Shown: one piece after another, positions 1-7,801 of the stretch
Numbering within the stretch: position 1 is the stretch's first letter
Layout: every line of letters starts with the position of its first letter
Source of the DNA: an uncultured Actinomycetes bacterium
Lineage (GTDB): Bacteria > Actinomycetota > Actinomycetes > Actinomycetales > Microbacteriaceae
Assembly: GCA_903920435.1 (NCBI GenBank)
Contig: CAIXMB010000151.1
Coordinates: forward strand, 1 to 60,088
Reading direction: 5' to 3'
DNA: 60,088 bases
Translations under genes and position numbers: made by a program
The notes under the pieces: model-generated
What the model was told of the DNA's origin: nothing
Databases searched by the model: none
What the model saw: only the letters and a program-made list of their open reading frames with translations

Positions 1-156
1 CCACGCGACGGCGCCGGTCGCCGCGCACGCGAGGGAGGTCAGCACAGAGCGGCGCCAGGGGGCGGCGGGGAGCATCCGGGCATCGACCACGGCGAGGCAC
101 ACGAGCACGACGAGGATCGCGGCGACGGATGCCGCAACCACGGTCCAGTTGTTCAA
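1..156 (-). CDS. Membrane protein, N-terminal fragment (partial at window edge)
   Basis: An open frame runs off the left edge. It begins with a TTG codon at 154-156, preceded by a GAGGGGG ribosome-binding site, and reads MNNWTVVAASVAAILVV and onward for 52 codons. The visible part is a hydrophobic segment (about residues 5-27) followed by a basic stretch (APWRRS) and another hydrophobic run, so a membrane protein is likely. It lies downstream of amt on the same strand but behind amt's terminator, so it is probably a separate unit. I do not recognise the family, and it is not GlnK, the usual partner of Amt. Confidence 0.6.
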   Translation of the reverse strand, partial: MNNWTVVAASVAAILVVLVCLAVVDARMLPAAPWRRSVLTSLACAATGAVAW

Positions 157-180
157 CGGGCCCCCTCACGACAAACAGTA

Positions 181-210
181 AAGGGTGCCGCTCGAGCGAG
201 CGGCACCCTT
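181..210 (-). terminator. Rho-independent terminator of amt
   Basis: Perfect 14-bp inverted repeat (AAGGGTGCCGCTCG and its complement) around a 2-base centre, starting 18 bases after the amt stop codon. The GC-rich stem ends in an A/T-rich base, which suits termination of the minus-strand amt transcript. Confidence 0.8.
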
Positions 211-228
211 CAACTGTGTGTTGTCTCG

Positions 229-1506
229 TTACGCCTTGGCGTCGGCGAGGACGTAGCCCTCTTCACCGTGGACGACCTGGTCGATACCGGCGATCTCGTC
301 CTCGTTCTTGATGCGGAACCCGATCGTCTTCTCGATCACGAAGCCGATGATGAACGCGAGAACGAAGGAGTAGACCAGCACCGAGAGTGCCGCGATCGCC
401 TGGACCAGCAGCTGCGCGCCGCCAGCGCCGTAGACGAGCCCGGTGCCATTGGCGAAGAACCCGAGGAACAGGGTTCCGACAAGACCACCGACGAGGTGGA
501 CGCCCACCACGTCGAGCGAGTCGTCGAAGCCGAGCTTGAACTTCAGGTCGATGGCGAGAGCGCAGATGATGCCGGCGATAGCGCCGAGCACGAGAGCCCA
601 GCCCGGGGTGAGCGAGCCACACGCGGGGGTGATCGCAACGAGGCCGGCGACGGCACCCGAGGCTGCACCGACGGAGGTGGGCTTGCCGTCCTTGATCTTC
701 TCGACAACGAGCCAGCCGAGCAGTGCCGCGGCGGGAGCGATGAGCGTGTTGACGAAGGCGACCGCAGCGGTGCCGTCAGCAGCGAGCTCGGAGCCGGCGT
801 TGAAGCCGAACCAGCCGAACCAGAGCAGACCGGCGCCGAGGAGGACGAAGGGCGGGTTGTGGGGAACCGTGATGCCCTTGGCGAATCCGACGCGCTTGCC
901 CAGGACGAGCGCGAGCGCCAGAGCCGCAGCACCGGCGTTGATGTGCACCGCGGTACCACCGGCGAAGTCGATCACGCCGACGCCGAAGACATCCTGCAGG
1001 CCGTGCGTGATCCAACCGCCGTACGAGAAGGAGCCGTCGTCAGCGAGGCCGAAGTTGAACACCCAGCTCGCGACCGGGAAGTAGACGACGGTCGCCCAGA
1101 TGCCGGCGAAGATCATCCACGAGCCGAACTTGGCGCGGTCCGCGATCGCGCCCGAGATGAGTGCGACCGTGATGATCGCGAAGGTCGCCTGGAAGGCGAC
1201 GAACGCGAGCGTCGGGTAGTCACCCGCAGGGGCGGCCGCGTCGGCAAGGGCGCCCGACAGCAGGAAGTTGCTCGAGTCGAACATCCACGGCGACGGCGCG
1301 GTGCCCTCGACGGTGGGGAACGCGATCGCGTAGCCGTAGATCGCCCAGAGGACGCCGATGAGGCCGATCGCGCCGAAGCTCATCATCATCATGCTGATGA
1401 CGGACTTCGCCTTGACGAGGCCGCCGTAGAAGAACGCCAGACCGGGTGTCATCAGCAGCACGAGCGCCGCTGCGAGCAGAAGGAAGGCGGTATTGCCTTG
1501 ATCCAT
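229..1506 (-). CDS. amt: Ammonium transporter (Amt family)
   Basis: A 425-residue integral membrane channel for uptake of ammonium/ammonia. About eleven hydrophobic segments are visible. Family signatures include GGTAVHINAGAAALALALVL and DVVGVHLVGGLVGTLFLG, with the conserved pore histidines lying in these segments, and a cytoplasmic C-terminal tail ending near EEGYVLADAKA. Length is normal for the family. The ATG at 1506 follows a GAGAGG ribosome-binding site. Upstream lies a GlnR-like four-half-site box, consistent with induction under nitrogen limitation. Unlike many actinobacteria, glnK and glnD do not follow; a strong terminator and an unrelated membrane gene come next. Confidence 0.96.
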   Translation of the reverse strand: MDQGNTAFLLLAAALVLLMTPGLAFFYGGLVKAKSVISMMMMSFGAIGLIGVLWAIYGYAIAFPTVEGTAPSPWMFDSSNFLLSGALADAAAPAGDYPTLAFVAFQATFAIITVALISGAIADRAKFGSWMIFAGIWATVVYFPVASWVFNFGLADDGSFSYGGWITHGLQDVFGVGVIDFAGGTAVHINAGAAALALALVLGKRVGFAKGITVPHNPPFVLLGAGLLWFGWFGFNAGSELAADGTAAVAFVNTLIAPAAALLGWLVVEKIKDGKPTSVGAASGAVAGLVAITPACGSLTPGWALVLGAIAGIICALAIDLKFKLGFDDSLDVVGVHLVGGLVGTLFLGFFANGTGLVYGAGGAQLLVQAIAALSVLVYSFVLAFIIGFVIEKTIGFRIKNEDEIAGIDQVVHGEEGYVLADAKA

Positions 1507-1604
1507 TATGTGAACCTCTCTTTGTTACATGCGAAGGATGCACCGTAGGACCCGCACTCGGGAGGGCCGCACCTCGGGTACGCAGCCCAGTTTGGGGGGA
1601 GGAG

Positions 1605-1642
1605 ATTTCGCCGGGTGTGTCCCCGTGTTTCGGGTCTGTTAC
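1605..1642 (-). promoter_or_regulatory. Candidate GlnR box upstream of amt
   Basis: Read on the minus strand, half-sites GTAAC, GAAAC, ACACA and GAAAT follow each other with exactly 6 bases between each. This fits the GlnR consensus GTnAC-N6-GAAAC repeated twice, with a degenerate third half. It lies about 100 bp before the amt start. A candidate -10, TACGGT, sits at 1542-1547. Confidence 0.7.
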
Positions 1643-1657
1643 GCGGCCCCGGCCAAT

Positions 1658-1674
1658 GTAAACATCGTGTTTCC
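1658..1674. promoter_or_regulatory. Inverted repeat GTAAAC-N5-GTTTCC
   Basis: A near-palindrome (GTAAAC, 5 bases, GTTTCC; one mismatch) between the GlnR-like box of amt and the nhaA -10 element. It could bind a regulator of nhaA or extend the GlnR site. Function is not known. Confidence 0.35.
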
Positions 1675-1707
1675 CCGCACTCCGCATTGGCCGGGAAATC
1701 GGGCGCC

Positions 1708-1713
1708 TAGGCT
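1708..1713 (+). promoter_or_regulatory. -10 element of nhaA (leaderless)
   Basis: TAGGCT ends 6 bases before the nhaA ATG, placing the expected transcription start on or next to the start codon. Confidence 0.6.
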
Positions 1714-1719
1714 GGAGAC

Positions 1720-2820
1720 ATGGCAATCCTGCGCTCCGAGCGCTTCTCTGCGCTGTTGCTTCTCGGTGCCGCGGCGGTTGGTCTCGTGCTCGCGAACTCC
1801 CCCGCGGCGGCGCTCTCGCACGAGATCGAGTCTTTCGGGCTGGGTCCCCTCACCGTGGGCCACTGGATCAAGGACGGCCTGCTTGCCGTGTTCTTCTTCC
1901 TCGCCGCAGTCGAGCTCAAGCACGAGCTCCGGCACGGCGAGCTCGACTCTCCCGCCAAGGCCCTCGTGCCGACGGTCGCTGCCGTGGGCGGCGTCGTCGT
2001 GCCTGCGCTCGCCTACCTCCTGATCGTGCGCGGGAACGACCTCGACGCTGGCTGGCCGATCCCCACGGCCACCGACATCGCGTTCGCGCTGGGGGTGCTC
2101 GCGATCGTCGGGCGGCACCTGCCCGCACGGGTGCGGGCGCTACTGCTGGCGCTTGCCGTTATCGACGACCTCATCGCCATCCTCATCATCGCGGCGTTCT
2201 TCACCACGGACCTCCAGCCGATACCGCTTCTGATCGCGCTCCCCGTGATCCTGTTGTTCGGCTGGCTCAGCCACCGGGTGCGGGCATGGACCCTGCCGGT
2301 GCTCATCGTTCTGGGGGTGGCCGCCTGGGCGCTCGTGCTCGTCTCGGGCATCCACCCGACAATCGCAGGAGTGGCGCTCGGTCTCGTGATGGCGGGCGCG
2401 CCGGCGGCACGCGCGCGCCATGCGCTCGAACCCTGGTCGAACACGGCGATCCTGCCCCTCTTCGCCCTCGTCGCGGCGCTCGTTCCCCGTCCCTCGTCGA
2501 GCGTCGCCGACCTCAGCCCGGCATTCTGGGCGGTCATCGTTGCGCTCCCCCTCGGGAAGCTCGTCGGCATCACCGTCGGGGCGGGCCTTGCCCAGCGCCT
2601 CGGTGGCGGCGACCGCCTGCCCTTGCCCGACATCGTCGCCGTCGCAGGTCTCGGCGGAATCGGGTTCACCGTGTCGCTGCTCATGAACGAGCTCGCCTTC
2701 GAAGGCGACGTCGCGGATCAGGTCACACTCGCCGTGCTCATCGCGTCGGTCGCCGCAGCGGTGATCGGCGGTACCCTCACCGCAGTGCGCAGCCGGCACT
2801 ACGCGCGGATCACTCCGTAG
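1720..2820 (+). CDS. nhaA: Na+/H+ antiporter NhaA
   Basis: A 366-residue membrane antiporter exchanging cytoplasmic Na+ (or Li+) for external protons, used in sodium and pH homeostasis. The sequence shows the usual run of hydrophobic helices, the paired aspartates of the ion site in AVIDDLIAILII, the ATDIAFALGVLAIVG segment, and the C-terminal GGIGFTVSLLMNELAF helix. Length is typical of short actinobacterial NhaA. The ATG is preceded by GGAG and by a leaderless-type -10. It is divergent from amt and its end overlaps convergent zapE by 11 bases. Confidence 0.95.
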   Translation: MAILRSERFSALLLLGAAAVGLVLANSPAAALSHEIESFGLGPLTVGHWIKDGLLAVFFFLAAVELKHELRHGELDSPAKALVPTVAAVGGVVVPALAYLLIVRGNDLDAGWPIPTATDIAFALGVLAIVGRHLPARVRALLLALAVIDDLIAILIIAAFFTTDLQPIPLLIALPVILLFGWLSHRVRAWTLPVLIVLGVAAWALVLVSGIHPTIAGVALGLVMAGAPAARARHALEPWSNTAILPLFALVAALVPRPSSSVADLSPAFWAVIVALPLGKLVGITVGAGLAQRLGGGDRLPLPDIVAVAGLGGIGFTVSLLMNELAFEGDVADQVTLAVLIASVAAAVIGGTLTAVRSRHYARITP

Positions 2821-3814
2821 CGTTGGTGAGCGCGATGAGCCGCGACGCCGCGCGCAGGTACTTCTTGCGGTAGCCGCCCGCGAGCATCTCCTCCGGGAAC
2901 ACCTGGTCGAGCGGCGTGCCCTCGGCGGCGATGCGCACCTGCGCGTCGTAGAGGCGGTCGACGAAGGCCACGAACCTGAGGGCGTCCGTCTGGTTCGCGA
3001 ACTGGTGCACGTTCGTGAGGCCGATGGCCGAGAGTCCGTCGACGAGCTTCACGTAGCGGGAGGGGTGCACACTCCCGAGGTGGGCGAGGACGGCGTCGAA
3101 GTCGTCGAGCGTCGTGACGCCATCGACCGCCCTCACGTCGGCTGCGGCATCCGTGCTCACGATCGCGTGCGCCTCGACATCACGGCGGCGGTAGTCGAGT
3201 CCGTCGATGCGCAGGATCTCGAACCGGGCGGCGAGGGAGTCGATCTCGCGCAGGAAGTCCTGGGCGGCGAACCTGCCCTCGCCGAGCGCGTTGGGAGGCA
3301 TGTTCGACGTCGCGGCGATGCGGGTGCCCGTGTCGGCGAGGGCGCCGAGCAGGCGCGACATCAGCCGGGTGTCCCCCGGGTCGTCCAGCTCGAACTCATC
3401 GATACAGACGAGCGAGGCGCCTCTGAAGAGCTCCACGGATGCCGCATACCCGAGTGCGCCGACGAGCGCCGTGTACTCGATGAAGGTGCCGAAGTACTTG
3501 CGACCGGGTGCCGCGTGCCACAGTGCCGCGAGCAGGTGGGTCTTACCGACACCGAAACCGCCGTCGAGGTAGATGCCGGGCAGCGCATCCGGCGCCTTCT
3601 TGCGCGAGAAGAAGCCGCCCTTGGCTGCCGACCAGCCGCCGATGAAATTGCGGATCGCGGCCACGGCGGCGCCCTGCGACGGGTAGTCGCGGTCGGGCCG
3701 GTAGGAGTCGAGCGTCGCGGTCGCGAACTGGCGCGGCGGCACGAGCTGGGCGACCATCTCGGTACCCGACAACTGCGGCGAACGCTGAAGGAGGCTTCCA
3801 GGTTGGGCACTCAT
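2810..3814 (-). CDS. zapE: Cell division protein ZapE (AFG1-like ATPase)
   Basis: A 334-residue P-loop ATPase of the AFG1/ZapE family, in proteobacteria linked to Z-ring dynamics and membrane-protein quality control. The Walker A motif is [14 protein letters not shown], Walker B is [10 protein letters not shown], and a sensor region [20 protein letters not shown] follows, all characteristic of the family. I chose the ATG at 3814 ([10 protein letters not shown]); the frame stays open further upstream but that part looks non-coding. Its stop region overlaps the convergent nhaA end. Role in this organism is inferred from the family only. Confidence 0.9.
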   Translation of the reverse strand: MSAQPGSLLQRSPQLSGTEMVAQLVPPRQFATATLDSYRPDRDYPSQGAAVAAIRNFIGGWSAAKGGFFSRKKAPDALPGIYLDGGFGVGKTHLLAALWHAAPGRKYFGTFIEYTALVGALGYAASVELFRGASLVCIDEFELDDPGDTRLMSRLLGALADTGTRIAATSNMPPNALGEGRFAAQDFLREIDSLAARFEILRIDGLDYRRRDVEAHAIVSTDAAADVRAVDGVTTLDDFDAVLAHLGSVHPSRYVKLVDGLSAIGLTNVHQFANQTDALRFVAFVDRLYDAQVRIAAEGTPLDQVFPEEMLAGGYRKKYLRAASRLIALTNATE

Positions 3815-3926
3815 GGGATCAGCCTCGGTATGTGTCGAAGTCTTACAGCGCAAGCTCGGGTCACGCGTAACGTTGTCGTCAGGGGGTCGTTCAACCCTAG
3901 CTCCCACAATTCCACCGGAGGTACCC

Positions 3927-4829
3927 ATGGCCGTCGAGGTCGACACAGCAGCCCAGTTCTCACAGTTCGCGCACCCCGAGCGGCTCGTGTCGGGCGAATG
4001 GCTCGAAGCCCACCTCGGTACGCCCGGCCTCGTCGTCGTCGAATCCGACGAGGATGTGCTGCTCTACGAGACCGGCCACATCCCGACCGCGGTCAAGATC
4101 GACTGGCACACCGACCTCAACGACCCGGTCGAGCGCGACTACATCGACAGCGCCGCCTTTGCGAAGCTCCTCGGCTCCAAGGGCATCGCGCGCGACACCA
4201 CGGTCGTGATCTACGGCGACAAGAACAACTGGTGGGCGGCGTACGCGCTGTGGGTGTTCACGCTCTTCGGCCACGAGGATGTGCGCCTCCTCGACGGCGG
4301 CCGCGCCAAGTGGGAGGCCGACGGCCGCGCCTACACGACCGACCCGGAGTCGGCTACCGCAGTCGACTACCCCGTGGTCGAGCGCAATGACGCCCCCATC
4401 CGCGCCTACAAGGACGACGTGCTCGCCCACCTCGGCAACCCGCTCATCGACGTGCGCTCGCCCGAGGAGTTCAGCGGTGAGCGCACGACTGCACCCGCCT
4501 ACCCGGAAGAGGGAACGCTGCGAGCGGGCCACATTCCGAGCGCCGTCAACATCCCCTGGGCGAAGGCCGCCGCGGAGGATGGCACCTTCCGCCCGCTCGA
4601 CCAGCTCAACGCCCTCTACCGCGACGAGGCAGGACTCAAGGACGGCGACAGCATCGTGGCCTACTGCCGTATCGGCGAGCGTTCGAGCCACACGTGGTTC
4701 GTGCTCACGCACCTCCTCGGCTTCGAGGGCGTTCGCAACTACGACGGCTCGTGGACGGAGTGGGGCTCGGCGGTGCGCGTGCCGATCGTCAAGGGCGCAG
4801 AGCCCGGCGACGTTCCTGCCGCTCGCTAA
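3927..4829 (+). CDS. sseA: Thiosulfate/3-mercaptopyruvate sulfurtransferase (tandem rhodanese)
   Basis: A 300-residue two-domain rhodanese that transfers sulfane sulfur from a donor such as 3-mercaptopyruvate or thiosulfate. The N-terminal domain is degenerate at the active-site loop (YGDKNNWWA), and the C-terminal domain carries the catalytic cysteine in [12 protein letters not shown]. The ATG follows a strong GGAGG ribosome-binding site at 3918-3922. A SufE-like gene follows 9 bases later, the same pair seen in Mycobacterium tuberculosis (Rv3283-Rv3284), which suggests that SseA supplies persulfide sulfur to the SufE-like protein. Confidence 0.92.
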   Translation: MAVEVDTAAQFSQFAHPERLVSGEWLEAHLGTPGLVVVESDEDVLLYETGHIPTAVKIDWHTDLNDPVERDYIDSAAFAKLLGSKGIARDTTVVIYGDKNNWWAAYALWVFTLFGHEDVRLLDGGRAKWEADGRAYTTDPESATAVDYPVVERNDAPIRAYKDDVLAHLGNPLIDVRSPEEFSGERTTAPAYPEEGTLRAGHIPSAVNIPWAKAAAEDGTFRPLDQLNALYRDEAGLKDGDSIVAYCRIGERSSHTWFVLTHLLGFEGVRNYDGSWTEWGSAVRVPIVKGAEPGDVPAAR

Positions 4830-4832
4830 ACT
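4827..4832 (+). promoter_or_regulatory. -10 element of the SufE-like gene, on the sseA stop codon
   Basis: TAAACT begins with the TAA stop of sseA and ends 6 bases before the GTG at 4839, so an internal leaderless promoter is likely. Confidence 0.5.
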
Positions 4833-4838
4833 CGACGG

Positions 4839-5273
4839 GTGACCGACCTCCCCGAGCAGCTTGCCGAGATCCGAGACGACTTCCTCGGGCTCGCGGTGAA
4901 GGAGCGACTGCAGTTGCTCCTGGAGTTCTCCAACGAGCTGCCCGCACTGCCCGAGCGGTATGCCGATCATCCGGACCTGTTCGAGCGCGTGGAGGAGTGC
5001 CAGTCCCCCGTGTTCATCTTCGTGGAGGTGGACGATGCGAACATCGTCCACATCTTCGCGATGGCACCGAAGGAAGCTCCCACCACCCGCGGGTTCGCGT
5101 CGATCCTCGCGCAGGGCCTCGCGGGGCTGAGCGCAGACGAGGTATTGGCGGTCGCTGACGACTTCCCGCAGGGCCTCGGCCTCACCGAGGCGGTGAGCCC
5201 GTTGCGCATCCGTGGCATGACCGCCATGCTCGCGCGCATCAAGCGGCAGGTGCGGGAGAAGCTGAGCTCGTGA
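4839..5273 (+). CDS. SufE family sulfur-acceptor protein
   Basis: A 144-residue protein of the SufE/CsdE family. These accept persulfide sulfur from a desulfurase (or rhodanese) and pass it to Fe-S assembly or thio-modification pathways. The acceptor cysteine is visible in RVEECQSPVFIFVEV, followed by the family's GFASILAQGLAGLSADEV helix region. It starts with GTG, lies 9 bases after sseA and overlaps the next gene by 4 bases (GTGA), so the three genes are probably co-transcribed, with an extra leaderless promoter here. Confidence 0.88.
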   Translation: MTDLPEQLAEIRDDFLGLAVKERLQLLLEFSNELPALPERYADHPDLFERVEECQSPVFIFVEVDDANIVHIFAMAPKEAPTTRGFASILAQGLAGLSADEVLAVADDFPQGLGLTEAVSPLRIRGMTAMLARIKRQVREKLSS

Positions 5274-5983
5274 TCCTGCGGCGCGTGCATCCGGGGCCGC
5301 TGGAGAGTCTCGAACTCGATGCCGAGGGCACGCGCGAGCGCCTGCTCGACTTCTACCGCCCGCCCGCGGGAGCGTGGCTGCGACTCAACCTCGTCACGAG
5401 TGTGAGCGGCAGCGCTGCGGGCTCAGACGGCACCTCCGAGACGCTCACGAGCCCGGCCGACCGGCGCATCCTCGGGGTCATCCGCGAACTCGCCGACGTC
5501 GTCGTGGTGGGCGCCCAGTCCGTTCGCGCGGAAGGCTACGTGCGGCCGAAGCGAGCACCCCTTGCCGTCGTCACCGCGAGCGGCGACCTCGAAGGGCACA
5601 AGATCGCGGGCGACGGCCCCCCGATCGTGGTCGTCTGCCCTCCCGGGGCGGTCGAGCGCGTGCGGCAGTCACTGCCCGGCGCAGACATCCTCACTGTCGA
5701 TGGCCCACGGATGCCCGCCGCCGCGATCCTCGGCGCGCTCAACGGCCACGGCTTCAGATCCGTAGTCTGCGAGGGCGGGCCCGGCCTCGCCCGCCAGTTC
5801 GTCGTCGCGGGACTCGTCGACGAGGTGTGCCTCACCACGAGCCCGCGACTGACCGGCGTGACGCTGCCGCTGTTCGGCGTCGAGGAGTTCGCCGAGGTCG
5901 CGGTGACCCTCGGCCACCTGCTCGTCGACGGCGAGAGCTCGCTCTACGCGCGCTGGGTCACAGGCGCCCGAGCCAGCGCCTGA
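5270..5983 (+). CDS. RibD C-terminal-like pyrimidine reductase family protein
   Basis: A 237-residue protein of the RibD C-terminal/dihydrofolate-reductase fold, which uses NADPH to reduce riboflavin-pathway or related heterocyclic substrates. Recognisable parts are the N-terminal RLNLVTSVSGSAAG segment, VVVGAQSVRAEGYVRP, and the nucleotide-binding SVVCEGGPGLARQFVVAGLVDEV near the C-terminus. There is no deaminase domain and no other riboflavin gene nearby, so its substrate is unknown. It is translationally coupled to the SufE-like gene by GTGA and overlaps the convergent hydrolase by 26 bases. Confidence 0.82.
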   Translation: MILRRVHPGPLESLELDAEGTRERLLDFYRPPAGAWLRLNLVTSVSGSAAGSDGTSETLTSPADRRILGVIRELADVVVVGAQSVRAEGYVRPKRAPLAVVTASGDLEGHKIAGDGPPIVVVCPPGAVERVRQSLPGADILTVDGPRMPAAAILGALNGHGFRSVVCEGGPGLARQFVVAGLVDEVCLTTSPRLTGVTLPLFGVEEFAEVAVTLGHLLVDGESSLYARWVTGARASA

Positions 5984-7133
5984 TCGCACCGTTCCAGCGG
6001 TCGGCGTCGTAGTTCCACAGCTTGGTGTGGCGCGCGGTGCTGAACTCCTCGAAGGTCACGATGTCCGGTCGGGCGACGGCCAGCGCGCGCGACGCCGTCG
6101 ACGGCACGAAGCCGTCATCGTCGCTGTGCAGCAGGAGGATGGGCTTCGAGAGCTCCTTCGCGCGGGCGACCAGGTCGAGCCTCTTGAGGTCGATCGGCAC
6201 GGCCTGACCCGTGATCAGCGTGCTCCACCTGCTGCTCAACAGGGTGAGGATGCCCAGCCGGATCACTCTCGGCAGCTTGTAGGCCATCCCCTGGTAGTGC
6301 AGAGCGGTCACCCAGTCGACGACGGGCGACTCCAGCACGACGCCCCGCACGTACTCGGCGGGGGGCGACCGGGTGATGGCCTGCAGCACGGTCGCGCCGC
6401 CCATCGACCAGCCCATGAGCACGATGCTCTTCGCACCGTGGTCGAGCGCGTACTGCATGGCCGCCTCGACGTCCTTCCACTCCGTATCGCCGAGCGAGTA
6501 GCGATTGTCGGCGGTGCCGGGCGCGTCGCCGTCGTTGCGGTACGAGACGAGGAGGCAGTTGTAGCCCTCCTCGCGGAAGACGGGCACGCTGCGCAAGGTC
6601 TCCTGCCGGCGTACCGCACGACCGTGCACACCGATCATCCACGCGCTCGAGCGCTTCGGTGCCGGCACGAACCACGCGGGGGCAGACCCGAGTTCCGTCT
6701 CGATCTCGACATCGTCGAAGGGCACGTCGAGGTCGGCCGGGCTCAGGTAGAACCAGCCACTGAACCTGCCGCGCGTGGCGTGCTCGAGACTTCCGAGGTC
6801 GACCCCGAGCAGTTGCCGCGTCACCGTGTCGGCGGTGTACGCAACGATCTCGCCCACTCGGGCGTGGCCGCGATCGTGGTCGAACCAGAAGCTGTACTGG
6901 CCCGGGGTCATCGAGTCCAGCGTCGCGGAGAGCGTGATCGTCGACTCGTCGACGGCGAGGATGTGCACGTCCTCCGGCCGCTTCGTGGGCGGAGTGATCA
7001 CCGTGCGGGCGAAGACCACTGCGATGACTCCCGCCGTGATGGCCGCTCCCGTAACGAGCGCGCCCGCCCCGATCGCGGTGCCCGTGACGATCCGCCCCGC
7101 CACGGAATCCCTGTGCCGGCCCTGATCGGCCAT
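5958..7133 (-). CDS. Membrane-anchored alpha/beta hydrolase
   Basis: A 391-residue protein with one N-terminal transmembrane helix (about residues 14-40, VTGTAIGAGALVTGAAITAG) and an extracytoplasmic alpha/beta-hydrolase domain. The nucleophile elbow is GWSMGG, the acid is likely in LLHSDDDGFVP, and the histidine in STARHTKLWN. The middle region before the catalytic domain (about residues 45-150) is not recognisable. I chose the ATG at 7133, which follows GCAGGAG; the open frame extends to 7202 without a better start. The substrate is unknown; an esterase, lipase or peptidase activity is possible. Confidence 0.88.
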   Translation of the reverse strand: MADQGRHRDSVAGRIVTGTAIGAGALVTGAAITAGVIAVVFARTVITPPTKRPEDVHILAVDESTITLSATLDSMTPGQYSFWFDHDRGHARVGEIVAYTADTVTRQLLGVDLGSLEHATRGRFSGWFYLSPADLDVPFDDVEIETELGSAPAWFVPAPKRSSAWMIGVHGRAVRRQETLRSVPVFREEGYNCLLVSYRNDGDAPGTADNRYSLGDTEWKDVEAAMQYALDHGAKSIVLMGWSMGGATVLQAITRSPPAEYVRGVVLESPVVDWVTALHYQGMAYKLPRVIRLGILTLLSSRWSTLITGQAVPIDLKRLDLVARAKELSKPILLLHSDDDGFVPSTASRALAVARPDIVTFEEFSTARHTKLWNYDADRWNGAIRRWLGRL

Positions 7134-7192
7134 GGTTGACTCCTGCCGCACGCCCAGCGGCGTGCCTCTATCCGTAAACTCCCAACGAAGCC

Positions 7193-7198
7193 TAATCT
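7193..7198 (+). promoter_or_regulatory. -10 element of the DUF3000 gene (leaderless)
   Basis: TAATCT ends 6 bases before the GTG at 7205. Confidence 0.55.
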
Positions 7199-7204
7199 TC
7201 ACTC

Positions 7205-7801
7205 GTGCCCGATCCCTTGCTGGGAACCCCGCTTCCCCCCGCCTTTGAGGCCGCGCTGCGGTCTCTCAAGCGCGCGGCAACGCGCCCGGAGCTCCTCGTC
7301 GCGGAGATCCCCGCACCCGGCACGCTCGCGCCGTGGTCGTACGCGCTCGCCGCCGATGTCACTCCGGCGCGCCACGGCAGCGACTCGGAACTCGGCACCG
7401 GCCGGTTCGTGCTGCTCTACGACCCCGACGAGCCCGACGCGTGGGGCGGCGCATTCCGTGTCATCTGCTACGCGCAGGCCCCGCTCGAGACCGAGATGGG
7501 CGACGACCCGTTCCTGCTTGATGTCGCGTGGTCGTGGCTGGTCGACGCCCTCGAGGCGCGCGGCGCCCGCTACACCTCCGCGAGCGGCACCGCGACGCGC
7601 ATCCTCTCCACCGGTTTCGGCGAACTGGAGGCCCAGGGCAATGGCGCCCAGGTCGAACTGCGCGCCTCGTGGACCCCGGACGACTCCGACCTGGCCGCGC
7701 ATGTGGAAGGGTGGGGTGAGTTGTTGTGCATGCTTGCCGGCCTTCCGCCGGCTATCGAAGGAGTGAGCCTGTTGTCTGCGCGCCGAGCAGGACGTGAGTA
7801 G
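7205..7801 (+). CDS. DUF3000 domain protein
   Basis: A 198-residue actinobacterial protein of unknown function (DUF3000). It is soluble, with no signal peptide. It sits directly upstream of RNase D and overlaps it by 8 bases, the same arrangement as Rv2680-Rv2681 in M. tuberculosis, so a functional link to RNase D is plausible but unproven. The GTG start is fixed by a TAATCT hexamer 6 bases upstream. Features seen include LYDPDEPDAWGGAFRVICYA and a long C-terminal WGELLCMLAGLPP segment. Confidence 0.85.
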   Translation: MPDPLLGTPLPPAFEAALRSLKRAATRPELLVAEIPAPGTLAPWSYALAADVTPARHGSDSELGTGRFVLLYDPDEPDAWGGAFRVICYAQAPLETEMGDDPFLLDVAWSWLVDALEARGARYTSASGTATRILSTGFGELEAQGNGAQVELRASWTPDDSDLAAHVEGWGELLCMLAGLPPAIEGVSLLSARRAGRE

